From Pseudorhodobacter antarcticus (lineage in GTDB: Bacteria > Pseudomonadota > Alphaproteobacteria > Rhodobacterales > Rhodobacteraceae), in assembly GCA_945897655.1 (NCBI GenBank), contig CAMDHB010000204.1, positions 1-6,617 on the forward strand: 6,617 bases of DNA. Reading direction: 5' to 3'. Below the pieces are notes generated by a model, which ran no database searches, had not been told where the DNA came from, and saw only the letters and a list, made by a program, of their open reading frames with translations. Positions 1 through 6,567 of this stretch are shown in pieces; position 1 is the stretch's first letter; each line of letters starts with the position of its first letter. Made by a program: the position numbers and the translations under genes.

Positions 1-1
1 C

Positions 2-595
2 TCTGAAGGCTCCCGCTCGGCCAGACTTCTAGGGGTGTATGAGTGCAGCCTCGCGCTGATCATCGAAGAGATCATCACCCGCGCCTACCCCTTGGTGATC
101 GACGTGGGTTCCGCCGAAGGCTACTACGCCATCGGCCTCGCCCGCCGGATGCCAGGGGCGCGCGTTCTGGCACGTGATGACAACCCCAAGGCTCAGGCGC
201 TGTGCCGCGAACTGGCGGCGCGCAACGGTGTAGCCGACCGGGTCGAGATCGGCGGGCGGATGGAGCATGCCGATTTCGCAATCTGCGAAGATCAATCCAC
301 CGTGGTGATCTGCGATATCGAAGGGGCCGAGGCCACACTTCTTGACCCCATTTCCGCCCCTGGCCTTGCCCATGCCGACATCCTGGTCGAATGCCACGAC
401 GTGATGCGCCCCGGCCTCACCGCCACCCTCACCGCTCGCTTTGCCGCCACCCACACTGTCACCCGCCTGGACCGGCAGCTCGACGCCTCGACCCTGCCGC
501 CCTGGATGGAAGAGATGTCCGACCTTGACCGCCTGATCGCCCTTTGGGAATGGCGCGGCGGCCCGACACCTTGGCTTTGGATGCAGCACAAATGA
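2..595 (+). CDS. SAM-dependent methyltransferase, FkbM-like, 5'-truncated by the window edge
   Basis: Probable class I methyltransferase using S-adenosylmethionine; the acceptor is unknown. The frame is open from base 2, and the residues before the first possible start (GTG at 35) read as ordinary protein (ARLLGVYE), so I take the true start to lie upstream of the window. GTG 35 also lacks a convincing ribosome binding site. Nucleotides 95-124 encode VIDVGSAEGYYA, the glycine-rich SAM-binding loop (motif I: D-x-G-x-x-x-G). The second strand ends in ARDDNP, about where the ribose-binding acidic residue falls. Nucleotides 314-331 encode DIEGAE, resembling the D-x-EG-x-E motif of FkbM-type methyltransferases. 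The C-terminus is rich in tryptophan (WEWRGGPTPWLW). The stop overlaps the start of the glycosyltransferase gene (ATGA at 592-595), so the two are probably co-translated and may act on the same glycan or lipid; that link is inference from position. Confidence 0.8.
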   Translation, partial: SEGSRSARLLGVYECSLALIIEEIITRAYPLVIDVGSAEGYYAIGLARRMPGARVLARDDNPKAQALCRELAARNGVADRVEIGGRMEHADFAICEDQSTVVICDIEGAEATLLDPISAPGLAHADILVECHDVMRPGLTATLTARFAATHTVTRLDRQLDASTLPPWMEEMSDLDRLIALWEWRGGPTPWLWMQHK

Positions 596-2262
596 CCAAC
601 CCCAAGGCGAATGCCGCCATCTTTTACGCCTCCGACGGTTACCGTCCCTCCGAAAAGGGCATCAACGGCCGCCGTGTGGCCGGGGAAAGCTTTCTCAAGG
701 GCTTTCTGCGCCACGCCGATGTCAGTGAATTCGTGATCCTGTCCAAAGCCACGACCGAGGCGGAGGAGGTCGCGTCCCTCGTCCGCACCCTGCGCCCGAA
801 CATCCCCCTGCGCGCCGTGGGTCTGGTTCGACCGGGCAAGATTGCGCCGCTGACCCAGCTTTACTACCCGGCCGCCAACTTTGCCTCCGAAGCATGGCGC
901 CGCGCCGACAATGGCAGCGCCGCCTGGACGATTTCCGGCATCACCCATACCACATCGACCATGGGCATCATGCAGGGCCTGTTCGATCTGCGCATGGCCC
1001 CGGTGATGGATTGGGACGCGCTGATCTGCACCTCGCGCGCCGTTCGGGCGTCGGTTGCCACGCAGATGGACCTGATCGACGAACATATCCGGATGCGGTT
1101 CAAATGCGACCCGCCGCCCCGCCCGATGCTGCCGGTGATCCCCCTTGGCATCCATGTCGACGATTTTGCCCGGGATGAGGCCGCCCGCATCGCCCTGCGC
1201 GCCCGCTTGGGCTGCGGCCCCGATGATGTGGTCTTTTCCACCATCGCCCGCCTGACCCCGCATGAGAAGTTCGACCCCCTGCCGATCTACATCGCCATGC
1301 AGGCGGCCACCAAGTCCCTGAAACCCGGGCAGAAACTGCACATCGTGTTCTGCGGCGTCTTTCGCCACCCCTATGCCAAGGATGTCTTCACCAAGGGCGC
1401 GGCCCAGTTGATGCCGGATGTGGGCTTTCTGCTGCTGGACGGGGCAAAGGCCGAAGATCGCACCGCGGCCCTGTCCGGTGCCGATGTCTCGCTGTTCATG
1501 ATCGACAACATTCAGGAAACCTTCGGTCTGGCCCCTCTGGAAGGCATGGCCGCCGGACTGCCCTTGCTGGTGTCCGACTGGGACGGGATGAAAGATACGG
1601 TAACCCCCGATGTCGGCCTGCGGATCAAGACCCGCACGCTGGGTCCGCGCCACACCGCCAACGAATCCCTGCGCCTGCAAGGCGGTATTGATGATTACAG
1701 CCAGTATTGCGCTGCCGTCTCCGCCATGACCGAGGTTGACATGGCCGACCTCAAGGCCGGCATCGTGGCTCTGGCCACCAACCCCGATCTGCGGGCAAGA
1801 CTTGCGGCGGGGGCAAAGGCCAGGGTTCGGCAACAGTATGACTGGGCCACCGTCATCCCGCAGTATCAGGCGCTGTGGGCCGAGCAGGAAAAGGTCCGCG
1901 CCGCAGGCCTTGCCCGGTCGCAGCGCATACCGGGCCACGTGCTGCCCGTGGCGCCCGCTCCCACGCTGCTGTTCGGCGCTTATCCGTCCGAGGTGGCTGA
2001 TCCGGCTCTGAACCACTTTGTCGCCTGCGACCTGACCGGCCGGCCCTCCCTGACCCAGGTTCTGGCCCTGCGCAACTATGCCGCCCTCAACCGCTACTTT
2101 GCAGGCCCCGAACAGATTGCCGCGGTGCTGGGTACGGTGACACGGGCCGCCAGCCCCGCCACGGTAGAGACCATCTCAACCGCCACCGGCCTGAACCCGA
2201 TGTATGTGGACCGGGTGTTGATGTGGCTGTTGAAGTACGATTTCATCCGCCGCGCCGGATAG
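592..2262 (+). CDS. GT4-type (GT-B fold) glycosyltransferase with an extra C-terminal domain
   Basis: Predicted retaining glycosyltransferase moving a sugar from a nucleotide-sugar donor to an unknown acceptor; no signal peptide or membrane segment is seen, so it is probably cytoplasmic. It has 556 residues, against roughly 350-420 for a usual GT4 enzyme. The N-terminal half (about 1-185) would be the acceptor domain, with a glycine-rich stretch at 21-40. PVIPLGIHVDDF (181-192) is the usual linker into the donor domain. R220 and K226 (in STIARLTPHEKF) sit where donor-phosphate-binding Arg/Lys residues occur. E309 and E317 in ETFGLAPLEGMAAGLP form the E-x7-E signature. Residues about 452-556 lie beyond the GT-B fold and end in a helix-rich, winged-helix-like segment (ATGLNPMYVDRVLMWLLKYD). 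I chose ATG 592 over the in-frame ATG 544 because it gives a 4-base overlap with the methyltransferase stop and loses only residues shared with that gene. The acceptor sugar cannot be told from sequence. Confidence 0.87.
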   Translation: MTNPKANAAIFYASDGYRPSEKGINGRRVAGESFLKGFLRHADVSEFVILSKATTEAEEVASLVRTLRPNIPLRAVGLVRPGKIAPLTQLYYPAANFASEAWRRADNGSAAWTISGITHTTSTMGIMQGLFDLRMAPVMDWDALICTSRAVRASVATQMDLIDEHIRMRFKCDPPPRPMLPVIPLGIHVDDFARDEAARIALRARLGCGPDDVVFSTIARLTPHEKFDPLPIYIAMQAATKSLKPGQKLHIVFCGVFRHPYAKDVFTKGAAQLMPDVGFLLLDGAKAEDRTAALSGADVSLFMIDNIQETFGLAPLEGMAAGLPLLVSDWDGMKDTVTPDVGLRIKTRTLGPRHTANESLRLQGGIDDYSQYCAAVSAMTEVDMADLKAGIVALATNPDLRARLAAGAKARVRQQYDWATVIPQYQALWAEQEKVRAAGLARSQRIPGHVLPVAPAPTLLFGAYPSEVADPALNHFVACDLTGRPSLTQVLALRNYAALNRYFAGPEQIAAVLGTVTRAASPATVETISTATGLNPMYVDRVLMWLLKYDFIRRAG

Positions 2263-2273
2263 ACCGCGAAAAC

Positions 2274-2321
2274 CGATTTCTTCAAGCAAATCGAAACGGA
2301 GCCCTCGACGGCTCCGTTTCG
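2274..2321. terminator. Two adjacent hairpins in a convergent gap; likely transcription terminator
   Basis: A strong stem lies at 2292-2303 paired with 2310-2321 (CGAAACGGAGCC against GGCTCCGTTTCG), 12 perfect base pairs around a 6-base loop. Just before it a weaker 6-bp stem (CGATTT 2274-2279, AAATCG 2288-2293) encloses an 8-base loop; the two share bases 2292-2293 and so cannot both form fully. The site lies 11 bases after the glycosyltransferase stop and about 58 bases past the stop of the convergent J-domain gene. There is no clean T-tract on either side, although the minus-strand exit (CGATTTGCTT) is somewhat T-rich. A bidirectional terminator is the simplest reading. Confidence 0.7.
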
Positions 2322-2378
2322 GAACATTCGTAAATTCCGTCTATTCGTGGCATCCACCGCCGCGGTCAGACCCCCCGC

Positions 2379-3011
2379 CTATTCCTTGAAATAACGGCTG
2401 TCCTTGATCTGGTCCCAGGCCCAGACCACCTCTTGCAGCCGCTCTTCGTCCGACCTGTCGCCGCCGTTCATGTCGGGGTGCAGGTCCTTGACCAGCGATT
2501 TGTACTGCTTGCGAATTTCCGTCTTGGTCCAGCTGTCCCGCGCATCCAGAATCTCGACCGCCTTGCGTTCCTGCGCGGGCAATTTGCGCGTCGCATTGTT
2601 CACCGGCTTGCCCGGGCTTTGCGTGGCCTTGTCGCCCAGCAAACCCATCGGGTCATTCACCCCCAGCCGCGCCCAGGCCCGCCCGTCATCCTTGCGGCTG
2701 AAGGGCTTGGTTTCCCGCTCCCACAACCGGTCCTTTTCCAGCAGCTTCTGGAATTCCTCATCCGTGGCCGCGCCAAAGAAATTCCACTTCAAATTGTACT
2801 CACGCACATGGTCGCGGCAAAACCAGAAGAATTCGTCCAGATGATCCGGCGACTTTGGCGCGCGGTACGCCCCCTTTTCCTTGCAGTCGGGATAGTCGCA
2901 AGCCTTCTGCGACGTCTCGAACGCCCCCGACATACCCCGCCGTGTCGTCTTGCGCTTCGCCTTGTCGGACGAAACCCTGATATCAAACTCAAACAACGGT
3001 GGTTTGCTCAT
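2379..3011 (-). CDS. J-domain (DnaJ-like) protein with a possible N-terminal zinc site
   Basis: A 210-residue Hsp70 co-chaperone-like protein. The J domain is at the extreme C-terminus (about 152-210): AVEILDARDSWTKTEIRKQY is helix I/II, KSLVKDLHPDMNGGDR carries the invariant HPD tripeptide (178-180) that stimulates DnaK ATPase, and a last helix (ERLQEVVWAWDQIKD) follows. This differs from canonical DnaJ, whose J domain is N-terminal and followed by a G/F region and CxxCxGxG zinc repeats; none of these is present. The N-terminal part has C38-x4-C43 and C65-x2-H68, a plausible four-ligand zinc site. No membrane segment is seen. I chose ATG 3011 because GGAAAGG (3025-3019) lies 7 bases upstream; an in-frame upstream ATG at 3080 would run across the bolA promoter gap. 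It is divergent from bolA and convergent with the glycosyltransferase. Its client proteins are unknown. Confidence 0.88.
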   Translation of the reverse strand: MSKPPLFEFDIRVSSDKAKRKTTRRGMSGAFETSQKACDYPDCKEKGAYRAPKSPDHLDEFFWFCRDHVREYNLKWNFFGAATDEEFQKLLEKDRLWERETKPFSRKDDGRAWARLGVNDPMGLLGDKATQSPGKPVNNATRKLPAQERKAVEILDARDSWTKTEIRKQYKSLVKDLHPDMNGGDRSDEERLQEVVWAWDQIKDSRYFKE

Positions 3012-3081
3012 AAAGCGGCCTTTCCGACTCGGGCCACTCAGTTTAGTCGTTCTGGCGGCAGATAGAAGGGGTTGAGACAAA
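3012..3081. promoter_or_regulatory. Shared divergent promoter gap between the J-domain gene and bolA
   Basis: These 70 bases must hold the start signals for both divergent genes if each has its own promoter. Both ribosome binding sites are visible: GGAAAGG (3025-3019) on the minus strand and GAAGGGG (3065-3071) on the plus strand. A 5-bp inverted repeat, CGACT (3025-3029) and AGTCG (3045-3049), sits in between and might be an operator, but it is short enough to be chance. On the minus strand TAAACT is a passable -10 element without a good -35. I cannot name a regulator. Confidence 0.4.
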
Positions 3082-3333
3082 ATGAAAGTTTCAGATGAGA
3101 TTGAAGATCGCTTGACACGCGCCTTTCAACCGTCCGAGTTGCAGGTGGTCAACGACAGCCACCGCCACGCCGGTCATTCGGGCGATGACGGTTCAGGCGC
3201 CAGCCATTTTGCGGTCCGAATCCGGGCCGTCAGCCTGGCCGCCATGCCCCGCGTCGCGCGCCACCGCGCCGTTCATGCCGCCCTGGGTGACCTGAACCAG
3301 CGGGTCCATGCGATTGCGCTGGACATCGGCTAA
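3082..3333 (+). CDS. bolA: BolA family protein
   Basis: A small (83-residue) BolA/IbaG-family protein. Family members bind monothiol glutaredoxins through a shared [2Fe-2S] cluster and work in iron-sulfur trafficking and iron or stress regulation; some also bind DNA. The signature is clear: FQPSELQVVNDSHRHAGH (15-32), then a variable glycine-rich loop, SHFAVRIRAVSL (41-52), the RHR motif (60-62) and a C-terminal VHAIAL segment (75-80) with the conserved His76 expected to ligate the cluster. It has no cysteine, so it belongs to the histidine-loop (BolA1-like) type rather than the cysteine type. ATG 3082 has GAAGGGG 10 bases upstream and gives a normal family length. It is divergent from the J-domain gene and convergent with malate synthase, so it is probably transcribed alone. 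The 86-base gap after it shows no convincing terminator. Confidence 0.93.
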   Translation: MKVSDEIEDRLTRAFQPSELQVVNDSHRHAGHSGDDGSGASHFAVRIRAVSLAAMPRVARHRAVHAALGDLNQRVHAIALDIG

Positions 3334-3419
3334 GGGGCAAACTTTTCCGCCGGGTCAATTCCTGAAACCCAAGTCCCTCAACTCAAACGATTTCACAATC
3401 CGTCCAGATCTGCAAGCCC

Positions 3420-5567
3420 TCAGCGGTTGCCCGCCTTCACCTGCAACCGCCGGGCGTGCAGGATAGGCTCGGTATAGCCTGACGGCTGAACCCGCCCCTT
3501 GAACACCAGATCGCGGGCGGCAGCAAAGGCGATGCCATCAAAATCAGGCGCCATCGGCCGGTAAAGCGCGTCACCCGCATTCTGCCGGTCCACCAGCGCC
3601 GCCATCTTCCGCAGCGCCGCCTCCACCTGACCCTCCGTCACCACCCCATGCAGCAACCAGTTGGCAATGTGCTGCGACGAGATGCGGCAGGTCGCCCGGT
3701 CCTCCATCAACCCCACATCATTCATGTCGGGCACCTTGGAACAGCCCACCCCCTGATCAATCCAGCGCACCACATAGCCCAGAATCCCTTGGGCGTTGTT
3801 CTCGACCTCACGCAATATCTGCGCCTCTGTCCAGCGGCGATACGAGGCCAGCGGAATCTCCAGTACCGTCTCGACAAAGGCCCGCCGCCCCCCCGCCGCC
3901 AACCGGCGCTGCACGGCAAAGACATCGATCTTGTGGTAATGCAAGGCATGCAGGATGGCCGCCGTGGGCGATGGCACCCAAGCACAGTTCGCGCCCGCCT
4001 TCGGGTGCTCGATCTTCTGTTCCAGCATTGCCGCCATCAGATCCGGCGCCGCCCACATCCCCTTGCCAATCTGCGCCCGGCCCGACAGCCCGCATTCCAG
4101 CCCGATATCGACGTTCTGGTTTTCATAGGCCCCGATCCACGACTTGCGCTTGATGAAATCCTTGCGGCTGAACGGCCCTGCTTCGATCGATGTGTGAATT
4201 TCATCCCCGGTCCGGTCCAGAAACCCGGTGTTGATGAACGCGATCCGGCTTTTCGCCGCCCGGATACATTCCTTCAGGTTGACCGAGGTGCGCCGTTCCT
4301 CATCCATGACGCCCAGCTTGACGGTATGCCGGGGCAGGCCCAAAACATCCTCGACCGTTCCAAACACCTGATCGGCAAAGGCCACTTCTGCCGGCCCGTG
4401 CATCTTGGGCTTCACGACATAAACCGACCCGTGGTGCGAATTGCGCAAGCCATCCACTTTGGCCAGATCATGCTTGGCGATCAGAACCGTCACCATCGCA
4501 TCCATCAGCCCTTCGCACACCTCCAACCCATCCCGGTCCAGAATGGCCGGATTGGTCATCAGATGCCCGACATTGCGCACCCACATCAGCGCACGGCCCT
4601 TCAGCGTCAAAACCCCGCCATCCCGCCCGGTAAAGACGCGGTCCGCGTTCATCACCCGCGTCATCCGCCGCCCGCCCTTGTCAAAATCAGCCGACAGATC
4701 GCCCTGCATGACGCCCAGCCAGTTGGCATAGGCCGCCACCTTATCCTCGGCATCCACGCAGGCCACCGAATCCTCGCAATCCAGAATGGCCGATACCGCC
4801 GCCTCCAGCACGATGTCGGCCAAAGCCGCCTGATCACGGCTGCCAATCATATGCGCGCGGTCGAACACCAGTTCGACATGCAGCCCGTTGTTGACCAGCA
4901 GAACCGAATCGGGGGCCTTGGGGTTGCCGGTGTAGCCCGCGAATTTTTCAGGGTGCACCAACGGCTGGTCATCAATCAGCAGCGCCCCGTTCGCCACATA
5001 ATACCGCCGCACGTCCACATGACTGGTCCCGACAATCGGAAACGCCTCGTCCAGAAACACCCGCGCCCGCGCCACAACCCGCGCCCCGTGGCCCCGGTCA
5101 TACCCGCCCGGTGCCGGTTTCCCCATCGCATCGGTGCCGTACAGGGCATCATACAACGACCCCCACCGCGCATTGGCCGCATTCAGCACATAGCGCGCAT
5201 TTGTAATCGGCACGACCAGTTGCGGCCCCGGAACCGATGCGATTTCGGGGTCCACGTTGGTGGTGTCAATCTGGAAGTCCCCACCTTCTGGCAGCAGATA
5301 CCCGATCTCGCGCAGAAAATCGGAATAGGCCTGATGATCCATGGGCTGGCCCACCCGCGCCCTGTGCCAGCCATCAATCGCCGCCTGCATCCGCTCCCGC
5401 GTCGCCAGCAGGTCACGGTTGCGCGGCCCAAAGTCGTGGATCAGGTCAGAAAACCCGGTCCAAAAGGCGTCAGGGCCAATGTCCAGCCCGGGCAGGGCCC
5501 GCGTTTCCAGAAACTCGGCCAGAACCTGATCAACCTGCAAACCGGCGCGATCTACACGTGTGGCCAT
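3420..5567 (-). CDS. glcB: Malate synthase G
   Basis: Condenses glyoxylate with acetyl-CoA to give malate and CoA (EC 2.3.3.9) in the cytoplasm, for growth on acetate or other C2 compounds and for glycolate use. At 715 residues it matches the monomeric G form (about 720) rather than the shorter A form. Counterparts of the E. coli enzyme's catalytic residues are visible: R331 in VRNVGHLMTN, E423 in MDEERRTS and D451 in INTGFLDRTGDE (magnesium ligands), the reactive-position C609 in CSKVPDMNDV, and the catalytic base D623 in LMEDRATCRISSQ. I assigned these by motif and by matching spacings. ATG 5567 has GGAGGAA (5577-5571) at ideal distance and starts MATRVDRAGL; the open frame continues 43 codons upstream, but those residues do not resemble the family. 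No isocitrate lyase gene lies in the window. It appears monocistronic, divergent from the ArsR-type operon and convergent with bolA. Confidence 0.97.
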   Translation of the reverse strand: MATRVDRAGLQVDQVLAEFLETRALPGLDIGPDAFWTGFSDLIHDFGPRNRDLLATRERMQAAIDGWHRARVGQPMDHQAYSDFLREIGYLLPEGGDFQIDTTNVDPEIASVPGPQLVVPITNARYVLNAANARWGSLYDALYGTDAMGKPAPGGYDRGHGARVVARARVFLDEAFPIVGTSHVDVRRYYVANGALLIDDQPLVHPEKFAGYTGNPKAPDSVLLVNNGLHVELVFDRAHMIGSRDQAALADIVLEAAVSAILDCEDSVACVDAEDKVAAYANWLGVMQGDLSADFDKGGRRMTRVMNADRVFTGRDGGVLTLKGRALMWVRNVGHLMTNPAILDRDGLEVCEGLMDAMVTVLIAKHDLAKVDGLRNSHHGSVYVVKPKMHGPAEVAFADQVFGTVEDVLGLPRHTVKLGVMDEERRTSVNLKECIRAAKSRIAFINTGFLDRTGDEIHTSIEAGPFSRKDFIKRKSWIGAYENQNVDIGLECGLSGRAQIGKGMWAAPDLMAAMLEQKIEHPKAGANCAWVPSPTAAILHALHYHKIDVFAVQRRLAAGGRRAFVETVLEIPLASYRRWTEAQILREVENNAQGILGYVVRWIDQGVGCSKVPDMNDVGLMEDRATCRISSQHIANWLLHGVVTEGQVEAALRKMAALVDRQNAGDALYRPMAPDFDGIAFAAARDLVFKGRVQPSGYTEPILHARRLQVKAGNR

Positions 5568-5746
5568 TATTTCCTCCGAATGCTGCGGGACCGTGGGCAA
5601 AAGATACCCAAACGCAGTCCGGCGCAAGATGGGGTCGCGAGCCCTATAGCCACAGAGCGGTGGGAAAGACCAATGGCCTGACTGTGCCTTGGTCATTTGT
5701 CCGCAAAAACCCTTTCCAACGTCGCTTCGCCATGATACTTAGCTTC
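5568..5746. promoter_or_regulatory. Divergent intergenic region: malate synthase leader and ArsR-operon promoter
   Basis: A 179-base gap between the malate synthase start and the ArsR-type gene. On the minus strand the malate synthase Shine-Dalgarno (5577-5571) is excellent. A possible promoter is TTGGTC (5673-5668) with TATAGG (5648-5643), but the 19-base spacing is long and the match modest. A small inverted repeat, TTTG-N4-CAAA (5696-5707), lies between the two genes and could be a regulator site. On the plus strand GATACT (5734-5739) resembles a -10 element. None of these sites is more than a candidate. Confidence 0.4.
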
Positions 5747-5760
5747 ATGACTAAGCATGA
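5733..5760. promoter_or_regulatory. Imperfect palindrome over the ArsR-type gene start; candidate operator
   Basis: CTTAG (5738-5742) and CTAAG (5751-5755) are a perfect inverted repeat with an 8-base spacer. Matches continue outward at 5736/5757, 5735/5758 and 5733/5760, giving TNATNCTTAG-N8-CTAAGNATNA with 8 of 10 positions paired. It covers a possible -10 element (GATACT, 5734-5739) and the preferred ATG at 5747. ArsR-family dimers bind such dyads close to their own promoters, so autoregulation is plausible; binding itself is inferred. Confidence 0.45.
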
Positions 5761-6085
5761 CCCAGACCTCTCCCTGATCTTTCAGGCCCTCTCCGACCCC
5801 ACCCGCCGCGCCATGCTGGCCCGGTTGGGGCAAGGTGCCGTTCCCGTCAGCGAACTGGCCCGGCCCACCGGCCTGGCCCTGCCCACCGTGATGCGGCACC
5901 TGCAAGTGCTAGAGGATGCGGCACTGATCTCAACCGTCAAGACCGGCCGCACCCGCCTGTGCACGGCCCGCCCCGAAACCCTCGCCGCGACGTCAGACTG
6001 GATGATAGCCCAGCGCGCCCTGTGGGAGGCACGGACTGACCGGCTCGAGGCGTTGTTGGCGACCCTTGTGGATAAGGAAACCTGA
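5747..6085 (+). CDS. ArsR/SmtB-family winged-helix transcriptional regulator
   Basis: A 112-residue DNA-binding repressor-like protein. IFQALSDPTRRAMLARL (11-27) is the typical ArsR opening. The helix-turn-helix spans about 34-57, with VSELARPTGLALPTVMRHL including the recognition helix, and the wing is around 62-72 (STVKTGRTRLC). The C-terminus (WMIAQRALWEARTDRLEALL) matches the subgroup found next to SRPBCC/AHSA1 genes. No metal-binding CxC motif is present; C72 is the only cysteine, so arsenic or heavy-metal sensing is unlikely. ATG 5732 is an alternative start adding MILSF. Neither start has a Shine-Dalgarno sequence; I prefer 5747 because a -10-like GATACT ends 7 bases before it, which would suit a leaderless transcript. 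The gene ends 1 base into the next gene and probably represses this three-gene operon. The effector is unknown. Confidence 0.87.
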   Translation: MTKHDPDLSLIFQALSDPTRRAMLARLGQGAVPVSELARPTGLALPTVMRHLQVLEDAALISTVKTGRTRLCTARPETLAATSDWMIAQRALWEARTDRLEALLATLVDKET

Positions 6086-6567
6086 TGCTGCTGAACCCCG
6101 CCCTTGATCTGGAACTGGACCGCCTGCTGTCCGCACCCCCCGCCACGGTCTGGCGCTGCTGGACGGAACCCGCACTCCTGTGCCAATGGTTCTGCCCCAA
6201 ACCCTGGTTCGTGTCCGAAGCCGTGATTGACCTGCGCGCCGGGGGTAGTTTCTTCACCCAAATGAATGGCCCCGACGGCGAAGCCGTCCCGAACGAGGGC
6301 AGCTTTCTGGAGGTGATCCCCCAGCGCAAACTGGTCTTCACCGACATCTTCGGCCCCGACTTTGCCCCCCTCGCCGAACCCCAATCGGGCGCGGGCCTGC
6401 GCTTTGCCGCCATCCTGACCTTCACCCCCGAAGGCACCGGCACCCGCTACAACGCCACCGTCCGCCACCGCACTGCCGAGGATGCGGACACCCACCGCAA
6501 GATGGGCTTTCACGATGGCTGGGGCGCCGCCGCCACCCAATTGGAAGAATTGGCCCGCACCCTATGA
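6085..6567 (+). CDS. SRPBCC/AHSA1-type START-like domain protein (first copy)
   Basis: A 160-residue single-domain protein of the AHSA1 (Hsp90 ATPase activator homologue 1-like) branch of the START/Bet v1 fold, which forms a cavity for a hydrophobic ligand. Bacterial members stand alone and mostly have no known ligand; there is no reason to expect Hsp90 activation here. Features: APPATVWRCWTEPALLCQWF (17-36), the VIDLRAGGSFFTQMNGPDG segment (47-65), EGSFLEVIPQRKLVFTDIF (71-89) and the closing GFHDGWGAAATQLEEL (141-156), all in the family order. ATG 6085 shares its A with the upstream TGA stop, and AAGGA (6074-6078) is a suitable ribosome binding site. It overlaps the following gene by 4 bases. 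Translation of the three genes is therefore likely coupled. A role in stress or toxic-compound handling is only a guess. Confidence 0.9.
   Translation: MLLNPALDLELDRLLSAPPATVWRCWTEPALLCQWFCPKPWFVSEAVIDLRAGGSFFTQMNGPDGEAVPNEGSFLEVIPQRKLVFTDIFGPDFAPLAEPQSGAGLRFAAILTFTPEGTGTRYNATVRHRTAEDADTHRKMGFHDGWGAAATQLEELARTL

Noticed and set aside
292..2016. A 574-codon minus-strand open frame opposite the methyltransferase and glycosyltransferase.
   Set aside because: Low-complexity Gly/Gln/His/Arg-rich translation with no motif, opposite two genes with clear family signatures.
2433..3065. A 210-codon plus-strand open frame opposite the J-domain gene.
   Set aside because: The minus strand has the HPD motif, a good ribosome binding site and normal composition; this frame has none of these.
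3334..3419. A weak hairpin (ACGATT 3387-3392 with AATCCGT 3397-3403) as a terminator between bolA and malate synthase.
   Set aside because: The stem has a bulge, a 4-base loop and no T-tract, so it is within what chance gives.
3648..5681. A 677-codon plus-strand open frame covering most of malate synthase.
   Set aside because: It is antisense to a full-length recognisable enzyme; its His/Arg/Pro-rich translation matches no fold and arises from GC-biased third positions.
5568..5696. A 43-codon in-frame N-terminal extension of malate synthase.
   Set aside because: ATG 5567 has a near-ideal Shine-Dalgarno and family-typical first residues; the extension is unlike the family and would use up the divergent promoter region.
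5782..6540. A 252-codon minus-strand open frame opposite the ArsR and first AHSA1 genes.
   Set aside because: It lies antisense to two clear domain families with coupled starts, and its Gly-rich translation shows no recognisable domain.
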